Shown: piece after piece, positions 37,746 through 46,681 of the stretch
How the letters are laid out: the number at the start of each line of letters is the position of its first letter
How positions within the stretch are numbered: the stretch's first letter is position 1
Source of the DNA: Piscinibacter sp. XHJ-5
GTDB lineage: Bacteria > Pseudomonadota > Gammaproteobacteria > Burkholderiales > Burkholderiaceae_C
Assembly: GCF_029855045.1 (NCBI RefSeq)
Contig: NZ_CP123228.1
Coordinates: 1,612,001 to 1,676,000, forward strand
Direction of reading: 5' to 3'
Length of the DNA: 64,000 bases
The notes under the pieces: model-generated
What the model was told of the DNA's origin: nothing
The model's input: only the letters and a program-made list of their open reading frames with translations
Databases searched by the model: none
Position numbers and translations under genes: made by a program

Positions 37746-39442
37746 GCGGCGGCCTGTGCGGTGGTGCGGCGCTGCGCATTGGCTGCGCTCTTGAACGGGT
37801 CGAGGCCGATGCGCTTGACGGTATCGATGAAGCGCTCGCTGGCGGCGCGCTGGTGGCGGTAGGTGTCGATCACGGCTTCGATCACGTCGGCCACCTCTTC
37901 GGCGGCGAAGGAAGGGCCGATGACCTTGCCCGGCTGCGAGCCGCCGCTGATCGCCGATCCGTCCAGGCCGCCCAGCGTGACCTGGTACCACTCGCTGCCG
38001 TCCTTGTCGACGCCGAGGATGCCGATGTGGCCGCTGTGGTGGTGGCCGCAGGAGTTGATGCAGCCACTGATGTGCAGGTCGATGTCGCCGATGTCGTACA
38101 GCTCGTCGAGGTCGTCGAAACGCTCGGTGATGGCCGCGGCGATCGGGATCGAGCGTGCGTTGGCGAGCGCGCAGAAATCGCCGCCGGGGCAGGCGATCAT
38201 GTCCGTCAGCAGCCCGATGTTGGGCGTGGCGAAGCTCGCCGCGCGCGCGGCTTCCCACACCGCCAGCAGATCCGCCTCGCGCACCCAGGGCAGCACGAGA
38301 TTCTGATCGTGCGACACGCGCAGCTCGCCGGCGCTGAAGCGGTCGGCGATGTCCGCAGCCAGCTCCATCTGCGCATCGGTGACATCGCCCGGCGCCTGGC
38401 CGGGACGCTTCAGCGACAGCGTGACGGCGCGGTAGCCGGCGATCTGGTGCGAATGCACGTTGCGCTCCATCCAGCGCTTGAAGCCGAGCGGCGCATCGGC
38501 CGGCACGTGCAAGCGGCTCGACGGCTGCGGCACGACGCCTGCGGGCAGGCGGAAGCTTGCAGCGACGCGGTCGAACTCGGCCTGGGTGATGAGGTGGGCA
38601 GCGCCGTCGAGGTCGCGCTCCAGGATGTTCCTGAACTCGGCGTGCACGTCGTCGACGAATTTCTGACCCTCGGCCTTGACGAGGATCTTGATGCGCGCCT
38701 TGTACATGTTGTCGCGGCGGCCGTAGCGGTTGTAGACCCGCACGATGGCCTCGATGAAGACGAGGATCTGCTGCCATGGCAGGAACTCGTGCATCACGCT
38801 GCCGATGACCGGCGTGCGGCCCATGCCGCCGCCGGCCAGCACCTTGAAGCCGATCTCGCCGGCTTCGTTCTTCAGCAGCTGCAGGCCGATGTCGTGCCAC
38901 GCGATGGCCGCTCGGTCCTCGTGGGCGCCGCTCACCGCGATCTTGAACTTGCGCGGCAGGAAGGCGAACTCCGGATGCAGCGTGCTCCACTGGCGCAGGA
39001 TTTCGCAGTAGGGGCGCGGATCGACGATTTCGTCGGCGGCCACGCCTGCGAAACAATCGCTCGTGATGTTGCGGATGCAGTTGCCGCTGGTCTGGATGCC
39101 GTGCATGTGCACGGAGGCGAGCAGCTCCATCACGTCGGCTGACTTGGGCAGCGGGATCCAGTTGAACTGGCAGTTCTGGCGCGTCGTGAAGTGCGCATAG
39201 CCGCGGTCGAATTCGCGCGCAATGCGAGCCAGCATGCGCAGCTGCGTGGAGCTCAGCTCACCGTACGGCACCGCGATGCGCGCCATCGGCGCGTGGCGCT
39301 GGATGTACCAGCCGTTCTGCAGACGCAGCGCGCGGAAGTCGTCGTCGCTCAGGGTGCCGGCGAGGTTGCGCTCGAGCTGGTCGCGGAATTGCGCCGCACG
39401 CTGGCGGACGAACTGCTTGTCGAAGTCGGTGTAGGTGTACAT
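37742..39442 (-). CDS. cysI: Sulfite reductase hemoprotein (nitrite/sulfite reductase family)
   Basis: 566 residues. The siroheme/4Fe-4S ligands are CPGGDFC (Cys418, Cys424) and CINSCGHHH (Cys461, Cys465). FTTRQNCQFNW (85-95) is the siroheme-binding repeat. It reduces sulfite to sulfide in six electrons. No cysJ flavoprotein gene is nearby; a ferredoxin and its reductase follow the operon instead. It starts one base after the tauE-like gene and is coupled to DUF934. Confidence 0.93.
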   Translation of the reverse strand: MYTYTDFDKQFVRQRAAQFRDQLERNLAGTLSDDDFRALRLQNGWYIQRHAPMARIAVPYGELSSTQLRMLARIAREFDRGYAHFTTRQNCQFNWIPLPKSADVMELLASVHMHGIQTSGNCIRNITSDCFAGVAADEIVDPRPYCEILRQWSTLHPEFAFLPRKFKIAVSGAHEDRAAIAWHDIGLQLLKNEAGEIGFKVLAGGGMGRTPVIGSVMHEFLPWQQILVFIEAIVRVYNRYGRRDNMYKARIKILVKAEGQKFVDDVHAEFRNILERDLDGAAHLITQAEFDRVAASFRLPAGVVPQPSSRLHVPADAPLGFKRWMERNVHSHQIAGYRAVTLSLKRPGQAPGDVTDAQMELAADIADRFSAGELRVSHDQNLVLPWVREADLLAVWEAARAASFATPNIGLLTDMIACPGGDFCALANARSIPIAAAITERFDDLDELYDIGDIDLHISGCINSCGHHHSGHIGILGVDKDGSEWYQVTLGGLDGSAISGGSQPGKVIGPSFAAEEVADVIEAVIDTYRHQRAASERFIDTVKRIGLDPFKSAANAQRRTTAQAAA

Positions 39443-39443
39443 A

Positions 39444-40211
39444 TCAGGTGATGACCTTCAGTCCAGCCGTGACCAGTGATGCGCAGAGCAGCGCGCGGAT
39501 CAGGCGGTCCGGCAGCTGCCGGGTCAGCTGGGCGCCGAGCCAGATGCCGGGGATCGAGCCAACGAGCAGGGCGGACAGCAGCGACCAGTCGACGTGGCCC
39601 AGCGTGGCGTGGCCGATGCCGGCGACCAGCGTCAACGGCACCGCATGGGCGATGTCGGTGCCGACCAGTCGGCGCGCTTCGAGACGGGGATTCAGCAGCA
39701 GGATGAGGGTGGCGCCGATGGCTCCGGCCCCGATGGAGCTCAGCGACACCAGCACGCCCAGCACCAGGCCGGCCAGGACGGTCAGCGCCGGGCGGCGTGA
39801 CTCCGTGACCCAGCCCTCGAGCCGCAGCCCGAGGGCCTGCCAGACCTGCTTGTAGGCCACCGTGACCGCCGTGAGCAGCAGGGCGATGCCCAGCGAGAAG
39901 GTGAGTGCACTGGCCCACCCTTTGGTGATTCCGGTGCTGTGCATGAGCGCGATCGTGGCAATCGACGCCGGGATGCTGCCGGCGAGCAGCATCCCGACGA
40001 TGCGGTTGTCGACGTGGCCGTGCCGGTGGTGAGCCACCGCGCCCGAGGTCTTGGTGATGGCGGCGAACCACAGGTCGGTGCCGATCGCCACGGCGGGGTT
40101 CAGCCGGAACACCGTCAGCAGCAGCGGGGTCATCAGCGATCCGCCGCCCACGCCGGTCAGGCCGACGATGGCCCCGACGCCGAAGCCGCTGAGGATCGCA
40201 ATCAAGTCCAT
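39444..40211 (-). CDS. TauE/SafE-family membrane transporter
   Basis: 255 residues, about eight membrane segments. GVGGGSLMTPLLLTVF near the start and SIGAGAIGATLILLLNP in the middle are the two signature repeats of the TauE/SafE family. Members move sulfite, sulfonates or sulfate-like anions; here it is the first gene of the cys operon, so sulfate or sulfite transport is likely, but direction cannot be told. Starts at 40211, ends one base before cysI. Confidence 0.88.
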   Translation of the reverse strand: MDLIAILSGFGVGAIVGLTGVGGGSLMTPLLLTVFRLNPAVAIGTDLWFAAITKTSGAVAHHRHGHVDNRIVGMLLAGSIPASIATIALMHSTGITKGWASALTFSLGIALLLTAVTVAYKQVWQALGLRLEGWVTESRRPALTVLAGLVLGVLVSLSSIGAGAIGATLILLLNPRLEARRLVGTDIAHAVPLTLVAGIGHATLGHVDWSLLSALLVGSIPGIWLGAQLTRQLPDRLIRALLCASLVTAGLKVIT

Positions 40212-40375
40212 GGGTGGGTCAGTCCGTTGCGTGCAGGGCGCGCTCTCGGCGCTGGTCCCGGAGCGGCGACTTTAGGAAGCTTCGATATAGATGAGAAGAA
40301 CAGAATTTTCGGATGCTTATATGCCACGTCGTATAACGAAGGCTGTCGAAAGGACGTCCTTCTAGAATCGCGCCG
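40212..40375. promoter_or_regulatory. Divergent promoter region of cys operon and patatin gene
   Basis: About 160 bases separate the two divergent starts. The middle is AT-rich (TTCGATATAGATGAGAAGAA), unlike the genes around it. TTATA (40317-40321) and TATAA (40332-40336) are inverted arms 10 bases apart, like a LysR-type half-site pair. A CysB- or Cbl-like activator is the natural candidate for the cys side, but I cannot show a consensus. Confidence 0.5.
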
Positions 40376-41296
40376 ATGTTGTCGATCCGCCTTTCGAGGG
40401 CCGCACGTGTCGCCGGCCTCCTGGCCGCCGCCGTGCTGGCCGCGTGTCAGACCCCGCCCCGCGTCGCACCGCCACCGGCCGCGCCAGCTGCTGCAGAGGT
40501 CGCGCCGAAGCCGTCGCCTCGGCCACCTCGCATCGGCTTGGCATTGGGCGGCGGTGCGGCGCGTGGCTTTGCCCACATCGGCGTGATCCAGGTGCTGGAA
40601 GAGAACGGGATCCATCCGGACCTCGTGGTGGGCACGTCCGCCGGCAGCTTGGTCGCGACGCTCTATGCCTCGGGTAAGGATGGTGCGGCGCTCACCCTGC
40701 TGGCCGACGGCATGGACGAGACGGCCTTCACCGACTGGTCGTTTCCCGGCCGCGGCCTGCTGCGCGGGGAGGCGCTGGCGCGCTACGTGCGCGACCACAC
40801 TGGCGGGCGGCTGATCGAGCAGATGGTCCGGCCGCTGGGCATCGTTGCAACCGACCTGGACAGCGGCCAGGCGATCCTGTTCCAGCGTGGCGATGCCGGC
40901 ACCGCAGTGCGGGCCTCGAGCGCGGTGCCGGCGGTGTTCATGCCGGTGCGCATCGGCACGCGCGAATATGTCGACGGCGGGCTCGTGTCGCCGGTGCCGG
41001 TGCGCTTCGCGCGGCAGATGGGCGCCGAGCTGATCATCGCGGTCGACATTTCCGCGGCGCCGGAAGGCGCGCCCACCGGCGACCCGATGCGCATGCTCCT
41101 GCAGACCTTCGCGATCATGGGACGCAGCATCAACAACTTCGAGCTGCGCGAGGCCGACGTCGTCATGCGGCCCAAGCTGAACGGTGTCGGCAGCGCCGAC
41201 TTCACTGCGCGCAAGCGGTCGATCCAGGCGGGACGCGATGCGGCCATCGCGCAGCTTGCTGAACTGAAGCTGCGCATCGCTTCCAGGACCCGATAA
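40376..41296 (+). CDS. Patatin-like phospholipase lipoprotein
   Basis: 306 residues. The signal ends in the lipobox LAAC (Cys24), followed by a proline/alanine linker. The patatin domain has the oxyanion GGGAARG (58-64), nucleophile elbow GTSAG with Ser88, and DGG with Asp200 as the catalytic dyad partner. It resembles RssA-type bacterial patatins. It probably acts as a lipid acyl hydrolase anchored in the cell envelope. Divergent from the cys operon; a hairpin follows its stop. Confidence 0.85.
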   Translation: MLSIRLSRAARVAGLLAAAVLAACQTPPRVAPPPAAPAAAEVAPKPSPRPPRIGLALGGGAARGFAHIGVIQVLEENGIHPDLVVGTSAGSLVATLYASGKDGAALTLLADGMDETAFTDWSFPGRGLLRGEALARYVRDHTGGRLIEQMVRPLGIVATDLDSGQAILFQRGDAGTAVRASSAVPAVFMPVRIGTREYVDGGLVSPVPVRFARQMGAELIIAVDISAAPEGAPTGDPMRMLLQTFAIMGRSINNFELREADVVMRPKLNGVGSADFTARKRSIQAGRDAAIAQLAELKLRIASRTR

Positions 41297-41302
41297 ACAA
41301 AA

Positions 41303-41326
41303 AGGCCCGGTCGGGAGACCGGGCCT
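41303..41326 (-). terminator. Hairpin terminator between patatin and phasin genes
   Basis: AGGCCCGGTC (41303-41312) and GACCGGGCCT (41317-41326) form a perfect 10-bp stem with a 4-nt loop. On the minus strand it is followed by TTTTTGTTT, so it is a good intrinsic terminator for the phasin transcript. It also lies 6 bases after the patatin stop and may work in that direction too. Confidence 0.85.
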
Positions 41327-41463
41327 GAAGGTACCTTGAATGGAGGGTTCGGAGGTACCGAGGAGACAACCTTTCAGGGACACCACAAGGGTCGCTTGCG
41401 GTACAGCTCAGATGAGCGGCTCCTGCGGAAGTTCAACCCCTCCACAAAAATTTACGTGCTTGC

Positions 41464-42018
41464 TCAGGCAGCGCGCTTGGCCTTGGCGGTCGCGCCTTGC
41501 GAGGCCTTGACGGCGGACGAGGTCACGGCCTGGAAGTTGGCTTCGGCAACTTCAGCGGCTTGCTTGGCGGCCTTGTTCACGCTCTCGTAGGCGTTGTTCG
41601 CGGCGGCGACAGCCGACTTCACCAGTGCGACGGCGTTCTCGGTGCCGGCGGGGGCGTTCTTGACGGCGGTGTCGACCACCGACAGGAACTTCTGCTGGGC
41701 TTCAGCGGCGGTCTGCTCGGCAACCTTGCTGACCTCGGCGCTGGTCGCAGCGGCGATGTCGTACAGGTGACGGCCATAGGAGGCGGCCTTCTCGGCAGCA
41801 GGCTGCAGCAGGCCGGCCTGCAGGGCCAGCAGCTCTTGCGCGTCCTTCACCGACAGAGCGGCGCGGGTGGTCTCGGCGGCTTCGCCGATCGCCGCCTTGG
41901 CGACTTGCAGGTTCAGCTCGACAAGCTTCTCGACGCCTTCGAAGGCTTTGTTGGTCAGACCGAACAGGGTCTCGACATTGGCGCGTTGGGCGGCGGCGAA
42001 TTGTTCAGCGGTCAGCAT
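41464..42018 (-). CDS. phaP: Phasin (PHA granule-associated protein)
   Basis: 184 residues, all helical and alanine-rich, ending in a lysine/alanine tail. The start [20 protein letters not shown] and [19 protein letters not shown] are classic phasin-family sequences. Phasins coat polyhydroxyalkanoate granules and control their size. The ATG at 42018 has a GGAG upstream; a longer open frame has no protein-like sequence. Its promoter region holds a PhaR-like palindrome. This points to PHA storage in the host. Confidence 0.93.
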   Translation of the reverse strand: MLTAEQFAAAQRANVETLFGLTNKAFEGVEKLVELNLQVAKAAIGEAAETTRAALSVKDAQELLALQAGLLQPAAEKAASYGRHLYDIAAATSAEVSKVAEQTAAEAQQKFLSVVDTAVKNAPAGTENAVALVKSAVAAANNAYESVNKAAKQAAEVAEANFQAVTSSAVKASQGATAKAKRAA

Positions 42019-42076
42019 GGGGATCTCCGGTAAGTTTCGGGGGGAGCAGCGATTGCTGCGCTGCACCATGACCCGA

Positions 42077-42130
42077 AGTATAAGGGGACAGCATGACAAA
42101 TCAAGCACTATTTGTTGCGGTGCAGCAAAT
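42077..42130 (-). promoter_or_regulatory. phaP promoter with near-perfect palindrome (PhaR-like site)
   Basis: On the minus strand TTGATT (plus 42099-42104) and TATACT (42077-42082), 16 bases apart, form a good sigma-70 promoter. Upstream, ATTTGTTGC (42110-42118) and GCAGCAAAT (42122-42130) make an inverted repeat matching at 8 of 9 pairs. Another GCAGCGCAGCAA-like stretch lies between promoter and start. PhaR represses phaP in betaproteobacteria from TGC/GCA-rich sites, so this is the likely operator. Confidence 0.6.
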
Positions 42131-42177
42131 CTAGACGCGCGGTTCTAGACGGGTGGCGCGCAGCCGACAATGGGCCG

Positions 42178-43143
42178 GTGCAAGCCTTCCATTCCGACCA
42201 TTTCGTCCTGCCGCTACCCCCCGGGCACAGGTTTCCCATGGGCAAGTACCGGTTGCTGCGCGAATCGGTGGTGGCCCAGCTGCCACAGATCCGCCTGCTG
42301 GAAGCGCCGGCGGCGAGCGACGGCGAGCTGGCACTCGCCCACACCCCGACCTACGTTTCAGCGGTAGCCGAGGGGTTGCTGAGCGCAGCGCAGCAACGGG
42401 AGATCGGATTCCCGTGGAGCGAGCGCATGGTCGAGCGCTCGCGCCGCTCCGTGGGTGCCACGATCGCCGCGGCGCGTACAGCCTTGCACGAAGGCGTGTC
42501 CGCCAACCTTGCCGGCGGGACGCACCATGCCTACGCCGACAAGGGCAGTGGCTATTGCGTCTTCAACGACGTGGCGGTCGCCGCGCGCCTGATGCAGGCC
42601 GAGTGGCACCGACTGCACCGCCAACTGCTGCGGGTCGCCGTCGTGGACCTCGACGTCCACCAGGGCAACGGCACGGCGGCGATCTTCCGCGACGACCCCA
42701 CGGTGTTCACGCTGTCGCTGCACGGCGCGAAGAACTTTCCGTTCCGCAAGGAGATCAGCAACCTCGACATCGAGCTGCCCGACGGATGCACCGACACCGC
42801 CTATCTCTGCGCGCTCGACACGGCGCTCGAGGCGCTCTGGCGGCATCACGGTGAGTGCCCGCCAGGCCTCCTGTTCTTCCTGGCCGGCGCCGATCCGCAC
42901 GAAGGCGACCGCCTCGGGCGCCTCAAGCTGACGACCGCCGGATTGGCCGAGCGCGACCGCCGCGTGCTTGCCGCGGCGCGCGAGCGAGGCATTCCCGTCG
43001 CCTTGTCGATGGCTGGCGGCTACGGACGCGTCATCGAGGACACCGTCGCGGTGCAGCTGGCCACGATGCGCGAAGCGTTGCAAAGCTGGCAGCAATGGAA
43101 CAATACGGTGCATGACCGAGCGACCGCAGCCGCAGCCCCGTGA
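42178..43143 (+). CDS. Histone-deacetylase-family (acetoin utilisation-like) enzyme
   Basis: 321 residues from a GTG at 42178. Family motifs: GGTHHA (His116-117), YCVFNDVAVAA, the zinc ligands in DLDVHQGNG (Asp159, His161) and ADPHEGDRLG. It should be a zinc amidohydrolase that removes acetyl groups from lysine or polyamines. The GTG is chosen because the homology (HSDHFVLPLPPGHRFP) begins there; an upstream start would fall in the phaP operator. Its end overlaps the thioesterase gene by 32 bases. Confidence 0.85.
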   Translation: MQAFHSDHFVLPLPPGHRFPMGKYRLLRESVVAQLPQIRLLEAPAASDGELALAHTPTYVSAVAEGLLSAAQQREIGFPWSERMVERSRRSVGATIAAARTALHEGVSANLAGGTHHAYADKGSGYCVFNDVAVAARLMQAEWHRLHRQLLRVAVVDLDVHQGNGTAAIFRDDPTVFTLSLHGAKNFPFRKEISNLDIELPDGCTDTAYLCALDTALEALWRHHGECPPGLLFFLAGADPHEGDRLGRLKLTTAGLAERDRRVLAAARERGIPVALSMAGGYGRVIEDTVAVQLATMREALQSWQQWNNTVHDRATAAAAP

Positions 43144-43546
43144 GGCCTTTCGCCACTACAGAAGGCTTTCCACGCGCTGGATGGACAACGATGTCTATGG
43201 GCACCTGAACAACGTCGTCTACTACAGCCTGTTCGACACCGCCGTCAACGGCTACCTCATCCAGAGCGGCGCGCTCGACATTCAGCGCAGCGAGATCATC
43301 GGCCTGGTGGTAGAGACGCACTGCAACTACTTCACGCCCATCGAGTTCCCGACTGCGGTCGATGCGGGCCTGCGTGTCGAGAGCGTCGGCAGCAGCAGCG
43401 TGCGCTACCGCATCGGACTGTTCGCCGAAGGCCAGCCGCACACCGCCGCCGCCGGCCACTTCGTCCATGTCTACGTGGACCGCGCCACGCGCCGGCCCGC
43501 CGCGCTGCCGGCCGCGCTTCGCCAGGCCCTGCAAGGATTGCTGTGA
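43112..43546 (+). CDS. Acyl-CoA thioesterase, 4HBT hotdog family
   Basis: 144 residues. The motif RWMDNDVYGHLNNVVYYSLF is the catalytic helix of 4-hydroxybenzoyl-CoA-type thioesterases (catalytic Asp in DND). It hydrolyses acyl-CoA thioesters; chain preference unknown. ATG 43112 overlaps the HDAC-like gene by 32 bases, and its stop overlaps the nitroreductase start (GTGA), so three genes form a tightly coupled operon. Confidence 0.87.
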   Translation: MTERPQPQPREAFRHYRRLSTRWMDNDVYGHLNNVVYYSLFDTAVNGYLIQSGALDIQRSEIIGLVVETHCNYFTPIEFPTAVDAGLRVESVGSSSVRYRIGLFAEGQPHTAAAGHFVHVYVDRATRRPAALPAALRQALQGLL

Positions 43547-44241
43547 AGCCGACTCCCGAACAGACCGCGGCGGTCGATGCCGCCATCACCTCGCGCAAGT
43601 CGATCCGCGCCTTCCTGCCCACGCCGGTGCCGCGCGAGACGATCGTGGACATCCTGCGCATCGCGTCGCGTGCGCCTTCGGGCACCAACACGCAGCCGTG
43701 GAACGTGTACGTGCTGACCGGCGCCGCCAAGGACGAGCTGTCGCGCAAGATCCTCGCCGCCTACGACGATCCGGAGGAGGCGTCCACGCACAAGGAGGAG
43801 TACGCCTACTACCCGATCGAATGGCGATCGCCGTTCATCGACCGCCGGCGCAAGATCGGCTGGGACCTGTATGGCCTGTTGAAGATCGGCAAGAGCGACA
43901 AGACGCGCATGCACGACCAGCACGGGCGCAACTACACCTTCTTCGATGCGCCCGTGGGCCTCATGTTCGCGATCGACCGCATCATGCAGCAGGGAAGCTG
44001 GCTGGACTTCGGCATGTTCCTGCAGAACATCATGGTCGCGGCGCGGGCGCGCGGCCTCGACACTTGCCCGCAAGCCGCCTTCACGCAGTTCCACCGCATC
44101 ATCATGGAGCACATCGGGGCGCCGACCAACCAGATGCTGGTGTGCGGCATGTCACTCGGCCACGCCGATCCGAACGCGGTGGAGAACACGCTTGCGACCG
44201 AGCGGGAGCCGGTGTCGGGCTTCACCCGCTTCCTCGAGTGA
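43543..44241 (+). CDS. Nitroreductase-family flavoprotein
   Basis: 232 residues. RKSIRAFLPTPVPRE, RIASRAPSGTNTQPW and the C-terminal ATEREPVSGF-like end are typical of the FMN-dependent nitroreductase family. It starts with GTG at 43543 inside the thioesterase stop. The natural substrate is unknown; family members reduce nitroaromatics, quinones or enones with NAD(P)H. Cytosolic homodimer expected. Confidence 0.87.
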   Translation: MKPTPEQTAAVDAAITSRKSIRAFLPTPVPRETIVDILRIASRAPSGTNTQPWNVYVLTGAAKDELSRKILAAYDDPEEASTHKEEYAYYPIEWRSPFIDRRRKIGWDLYGLLKIGKSDKTRMHDQHGRNYTFFDAPVGLMFAIDRIMQQGSWLDFGMFLQNIMVAARARGLDTCPQAAFTQFHRIIMEHIGAPTNQMLVCGMSLGHADPNAVENTLATEREPVSGFTRFLE

Positions 44242-44261
44242 CCTGCCGGCACGACCACTCC

Positions 44262-45677
44262 ATGCAGCTTTGCCGTCGAGCGGTCGCTTGCCTGCTGAAA
44301 GGAATCCTTCTCCTGCCAGCGACCAGCCACGCTGGCGACATCGACGGGCACGCCCTCAACGCATGGTGGGGCGTTCCGTTCGCCGGCTTGCTGCTGTCGA
44401 TCGCAGCTCTTCCGCTGCTGGCCCCGACGTTCTGGCATCACCACTACGGCAAGGTCACCGCCGCGTGGGCTCTGGCCTTTCTGGTTCCGTTCGCGATGAT
44501 CTTCGGTGCCGGTGCTGCGACCACCGGCCTGGTGCACGCGGCGGTCGGCGAGTACATCCCGTTCATCATCCTGCTGGCAGCGCTGTTCGTGATCGCCGGC
44601 GGCATCTTCGTGCGAGGCAACCTGCACGGCAGCCCGTGGCTGAACGTGCGCATCCTCGGCATCGGCGCCGTGCTGGCGAGCGTGATGGGAACGACCGGCG
44701 CGTCGATGCTGCTGATCCGGCCGCTGATCCGCGCCAACGACAACCGGCGCCATGTGGCGCATGTCGTCGTGTTCTTCATCTTCATCGTGTCGAACGCCGG
44801 GGGTGCGCTGACTCCGCTCGGTGACCCGCCGCTGTTCCTCGGCTTTCTGCAGGGCGTCGACTTCTTCTGGACCGCACGGCACATCTTCCCGGAGACGCTG
44901 TTCCTGGTCGGCGCACTGCTCGCTGTCTTCTATGCGATCGACTGGTACTGGTACCGCAGGGAAGGCGTCGTGCAGCCCGACCCGACACCCGATACGCCGG
45001 CCTTCGGCTTCGAGGGGCGGGCGAACTTCCTGCTCTTGGCAGGTGTCGTCGCGCTGGTCCTGCTGAGCGGGTTCCTGAAGGCCGGTGTCGCGTTCTCGGT
45101 CGCCGGCGCACAGGTGAGCTGGGCCGGTTTGATGCGCGATCTCGGCCTGGTCGCGCTCACCGTGATCTCGCTGCGCATCACCCCCGACGAGGTGCACGCG
45201 CAGAACCGGTTCTCCTGGGGCCCGATGGCGGAAGTGGCAAAGCTCTTCGCCGGCATCTTCCTCACCATCATTCCGGTCATCGCCATGCTGCGTGCCGGTG
45301 TCCAGGGCCCGTTCGGACCGATCGTCGCAGCCGTCACCGGTCCTGACGGTCAGCCATTGCCGGCGATGTACTTCTGGGCGTCCGGCGCCTTGTCGTCATT
45401 CCTCGACAACGCGCCGACCTACCTGGTGTTCTTCAACACGGCCGGAGGCGATGCGAACGTGCTGATGACCTCGCTGGCGACGACGCTCGCCGCGATCTCG
45501 GCCGGCTCGGTGTTCATGGGCGCCAATACCTACATCGGCAATGCGCCCAACCTCATGGTGCGCGCGATCGCAGAAGATCGCGGCATCCGCATGCCGAGCT
45601 TCTTCGGCTACATGGCGTGGTCCGGCACCGTGCTGATCCCGCTGTTCATCGTCATCACGTTCATTTGGTTTCGCTGA
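44262..45677 (+). CDS. Sodium:proton antiporter, NhaD-like
   Basis: 471 residues, about 12 membrane segments. VVFFIFIVSNAGGALTPLGDPPL and NAPTYLVFF are hallmark segments of the NhaD/arsenite-permease clan; GANTYIGNAPNLMVRAIAE is the second signature. It likely exchanges Na+ for H+ across the inner membrane. The ATG at 44262 gives a signal-like first segment that ends ATSHAGD. Lies 20 bases after the nitroreductase gene and 11 before the dehydrogenase gene. Confidence 0.82.
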   Translation: MQLCRRAVACLLKGILLLPATSHAGDIDGHALNAWWGVPFAGLLLSIAALPLLAPTFWHHHYGKVTAAWALAFLVPFAMIFGAGAATTGLVHAAVGEYIPFIILLAALFVIAGGIFVRGNLHGSPWLNVRILGIGAVLASVMGTTGASMLLIRPLIRANDNRRHVAHVVVFFIFIVSNAGGALTPLGDPPLFLGFLQGVDFFWTARHIFPETLFLVGALLAVFYAIDWYWYRREGVVQPDPTPDTPAFGFEGRANFLLLAGVVALVLLSGFLKAGVAFSVAGAQVSWAGLMRDLGLVALTVISLRITPDEVHAQNRFSWGPMAEVAKLFAGIFLTIIPVIAMLRAGVQGPFGPIVAAVTGPDGQPLPAMYFWASGALSSFLDNAPTYLVFFNTAGGDANVLMTSLATTLAAISAGSVFMGANTYIGNAPNLMVRAIAEDRGIRMPSFFGYMAWSGTVLIPLFIVITFIWFR

Positions 45678-45688
45678 AGGAGTCGCCC

Positions 45689-46681
45689 ATGAAGCCCCAG
45701 GTCCTGGTTGCACGCAACGTGTTCCCCGAAGTCGTCGAGCGCCTTCGCGAGCATTTCGAGGTCGAAGACAACCCGGGCGACCGCATCTACACCAAGGCCG
45801 AGCTGATCGAGCGGCTGAAGGGGAAGGTCGGCGCCTTCACCACGGGCAGCGTCATGATCGATGCCGAAGTGCTCGATGCCAACCCGCAGCTGCGCGTGCT
45901 GGCCAACATGGCGGTGGGTTACAACAACTTCGACATGGCGGCCTGCACGGCACGCGGCGTGCTGTGCACCAACACCCCCGACGTGCTCACCGAGACGACG
46001 GCCGATTTCGGCTTCGCGCTGATGATGGCCACCGCACGGCGCATCGCCGAATCGGAGCACTACCTGCGGCGCGGCGAGTGGAGCAAGTGGTTCTACGACA
46101 TGTTCGTGGGCAGCGACATCCACCATGCGACGCTCGGCATCCTCGGCATGGGCCGCATCGGCCAGGCCATCGCGCGGCGCGGCGCGCACGGCTTCGAGAT
46201 GCGGGTGCTGTACCACAACCGCTCGCGTCTGGACCCCTCGATCGAGGCGTCCTGCAAGGCCACCTACGTGGGCAAGGAACAGCTGCTGCGCGAAGCGGAT
46301 CACCTGGTGATCGTGATGCCGTACTCCAAGGAGTCGCACCATGCGGTGGGCGCGCCCGAGCTGGCGCTGATGAAGCCCACCGCCACGCTCACCAACATCG
46401 CTCGCGGCGGCATCGTCGACGACGCGGCGCTCGCCAAGGCGCTGGCCGAGCGGCGCATCGCCGCCGCGGGCCTCGACGTCTTCGAGGGCGAGCCGACGGT
46501 GCATCCCGACCTCCTGAAGGTGCCCAACGTCGTCCTCACGCCGCACATCGCCAGCGCCACGGTGGCGACGCGGCGTGCGATGGCCGACCTCGCGGCCGAC
46601 AATCTGATCGCCGCGCTCGGTTTCGGTCCGAACGCCGGCAAGCCCCCCACGCCCATCAATCCCGAGGTGATGAAGTCATGA
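45689..46681 (+). CDS. D-2-hydroxyacid dehydrogenase (glyoxylate/hydroxypyruvate reductase type)
   Basis: 330 residues. NAD(P)-binding GILGMGRIGQ, the catalytic Arg in NIARGGIVDD, Glu in FEGEP and His in PHIASAT are all present. Likely reduces glyoxylate, hydroxypyruvate or 2-ketogluconate; the exact substrate cannot be read. AAGGAG at 45678-45683 precedes the ATG. Its stop overlaps the start of the next ABC gene (ATGA). Confidence 0.88.
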   Translation: MKPQVLVARNVFPEVVERLREHFEVEDNPGDRIYTKAELIERLKGKVGAFTTGSVMIDAEVLDANPQLRVLANMAVGYNNFDMAACTARGVLCTNTPDVLTETTADFGFALMMATARRIAESEHYLRRGEWSKWFYDMFVGSDIHHATLGILGMGRIGQAIARRGAHGFEMRVLYHNRSRLDPSIEASCKATYVGKEQLLREADHLVIVMPYSKESHHAVGAPELALMKPTATLTNIARGGIVDDAALAKALAERRIAAAGLDVFEGEPTVHPDLLKVPNVVLTPHIASATVATRRAMADLAADNLIAALGFGPNAGKPPTPINPEVMKS

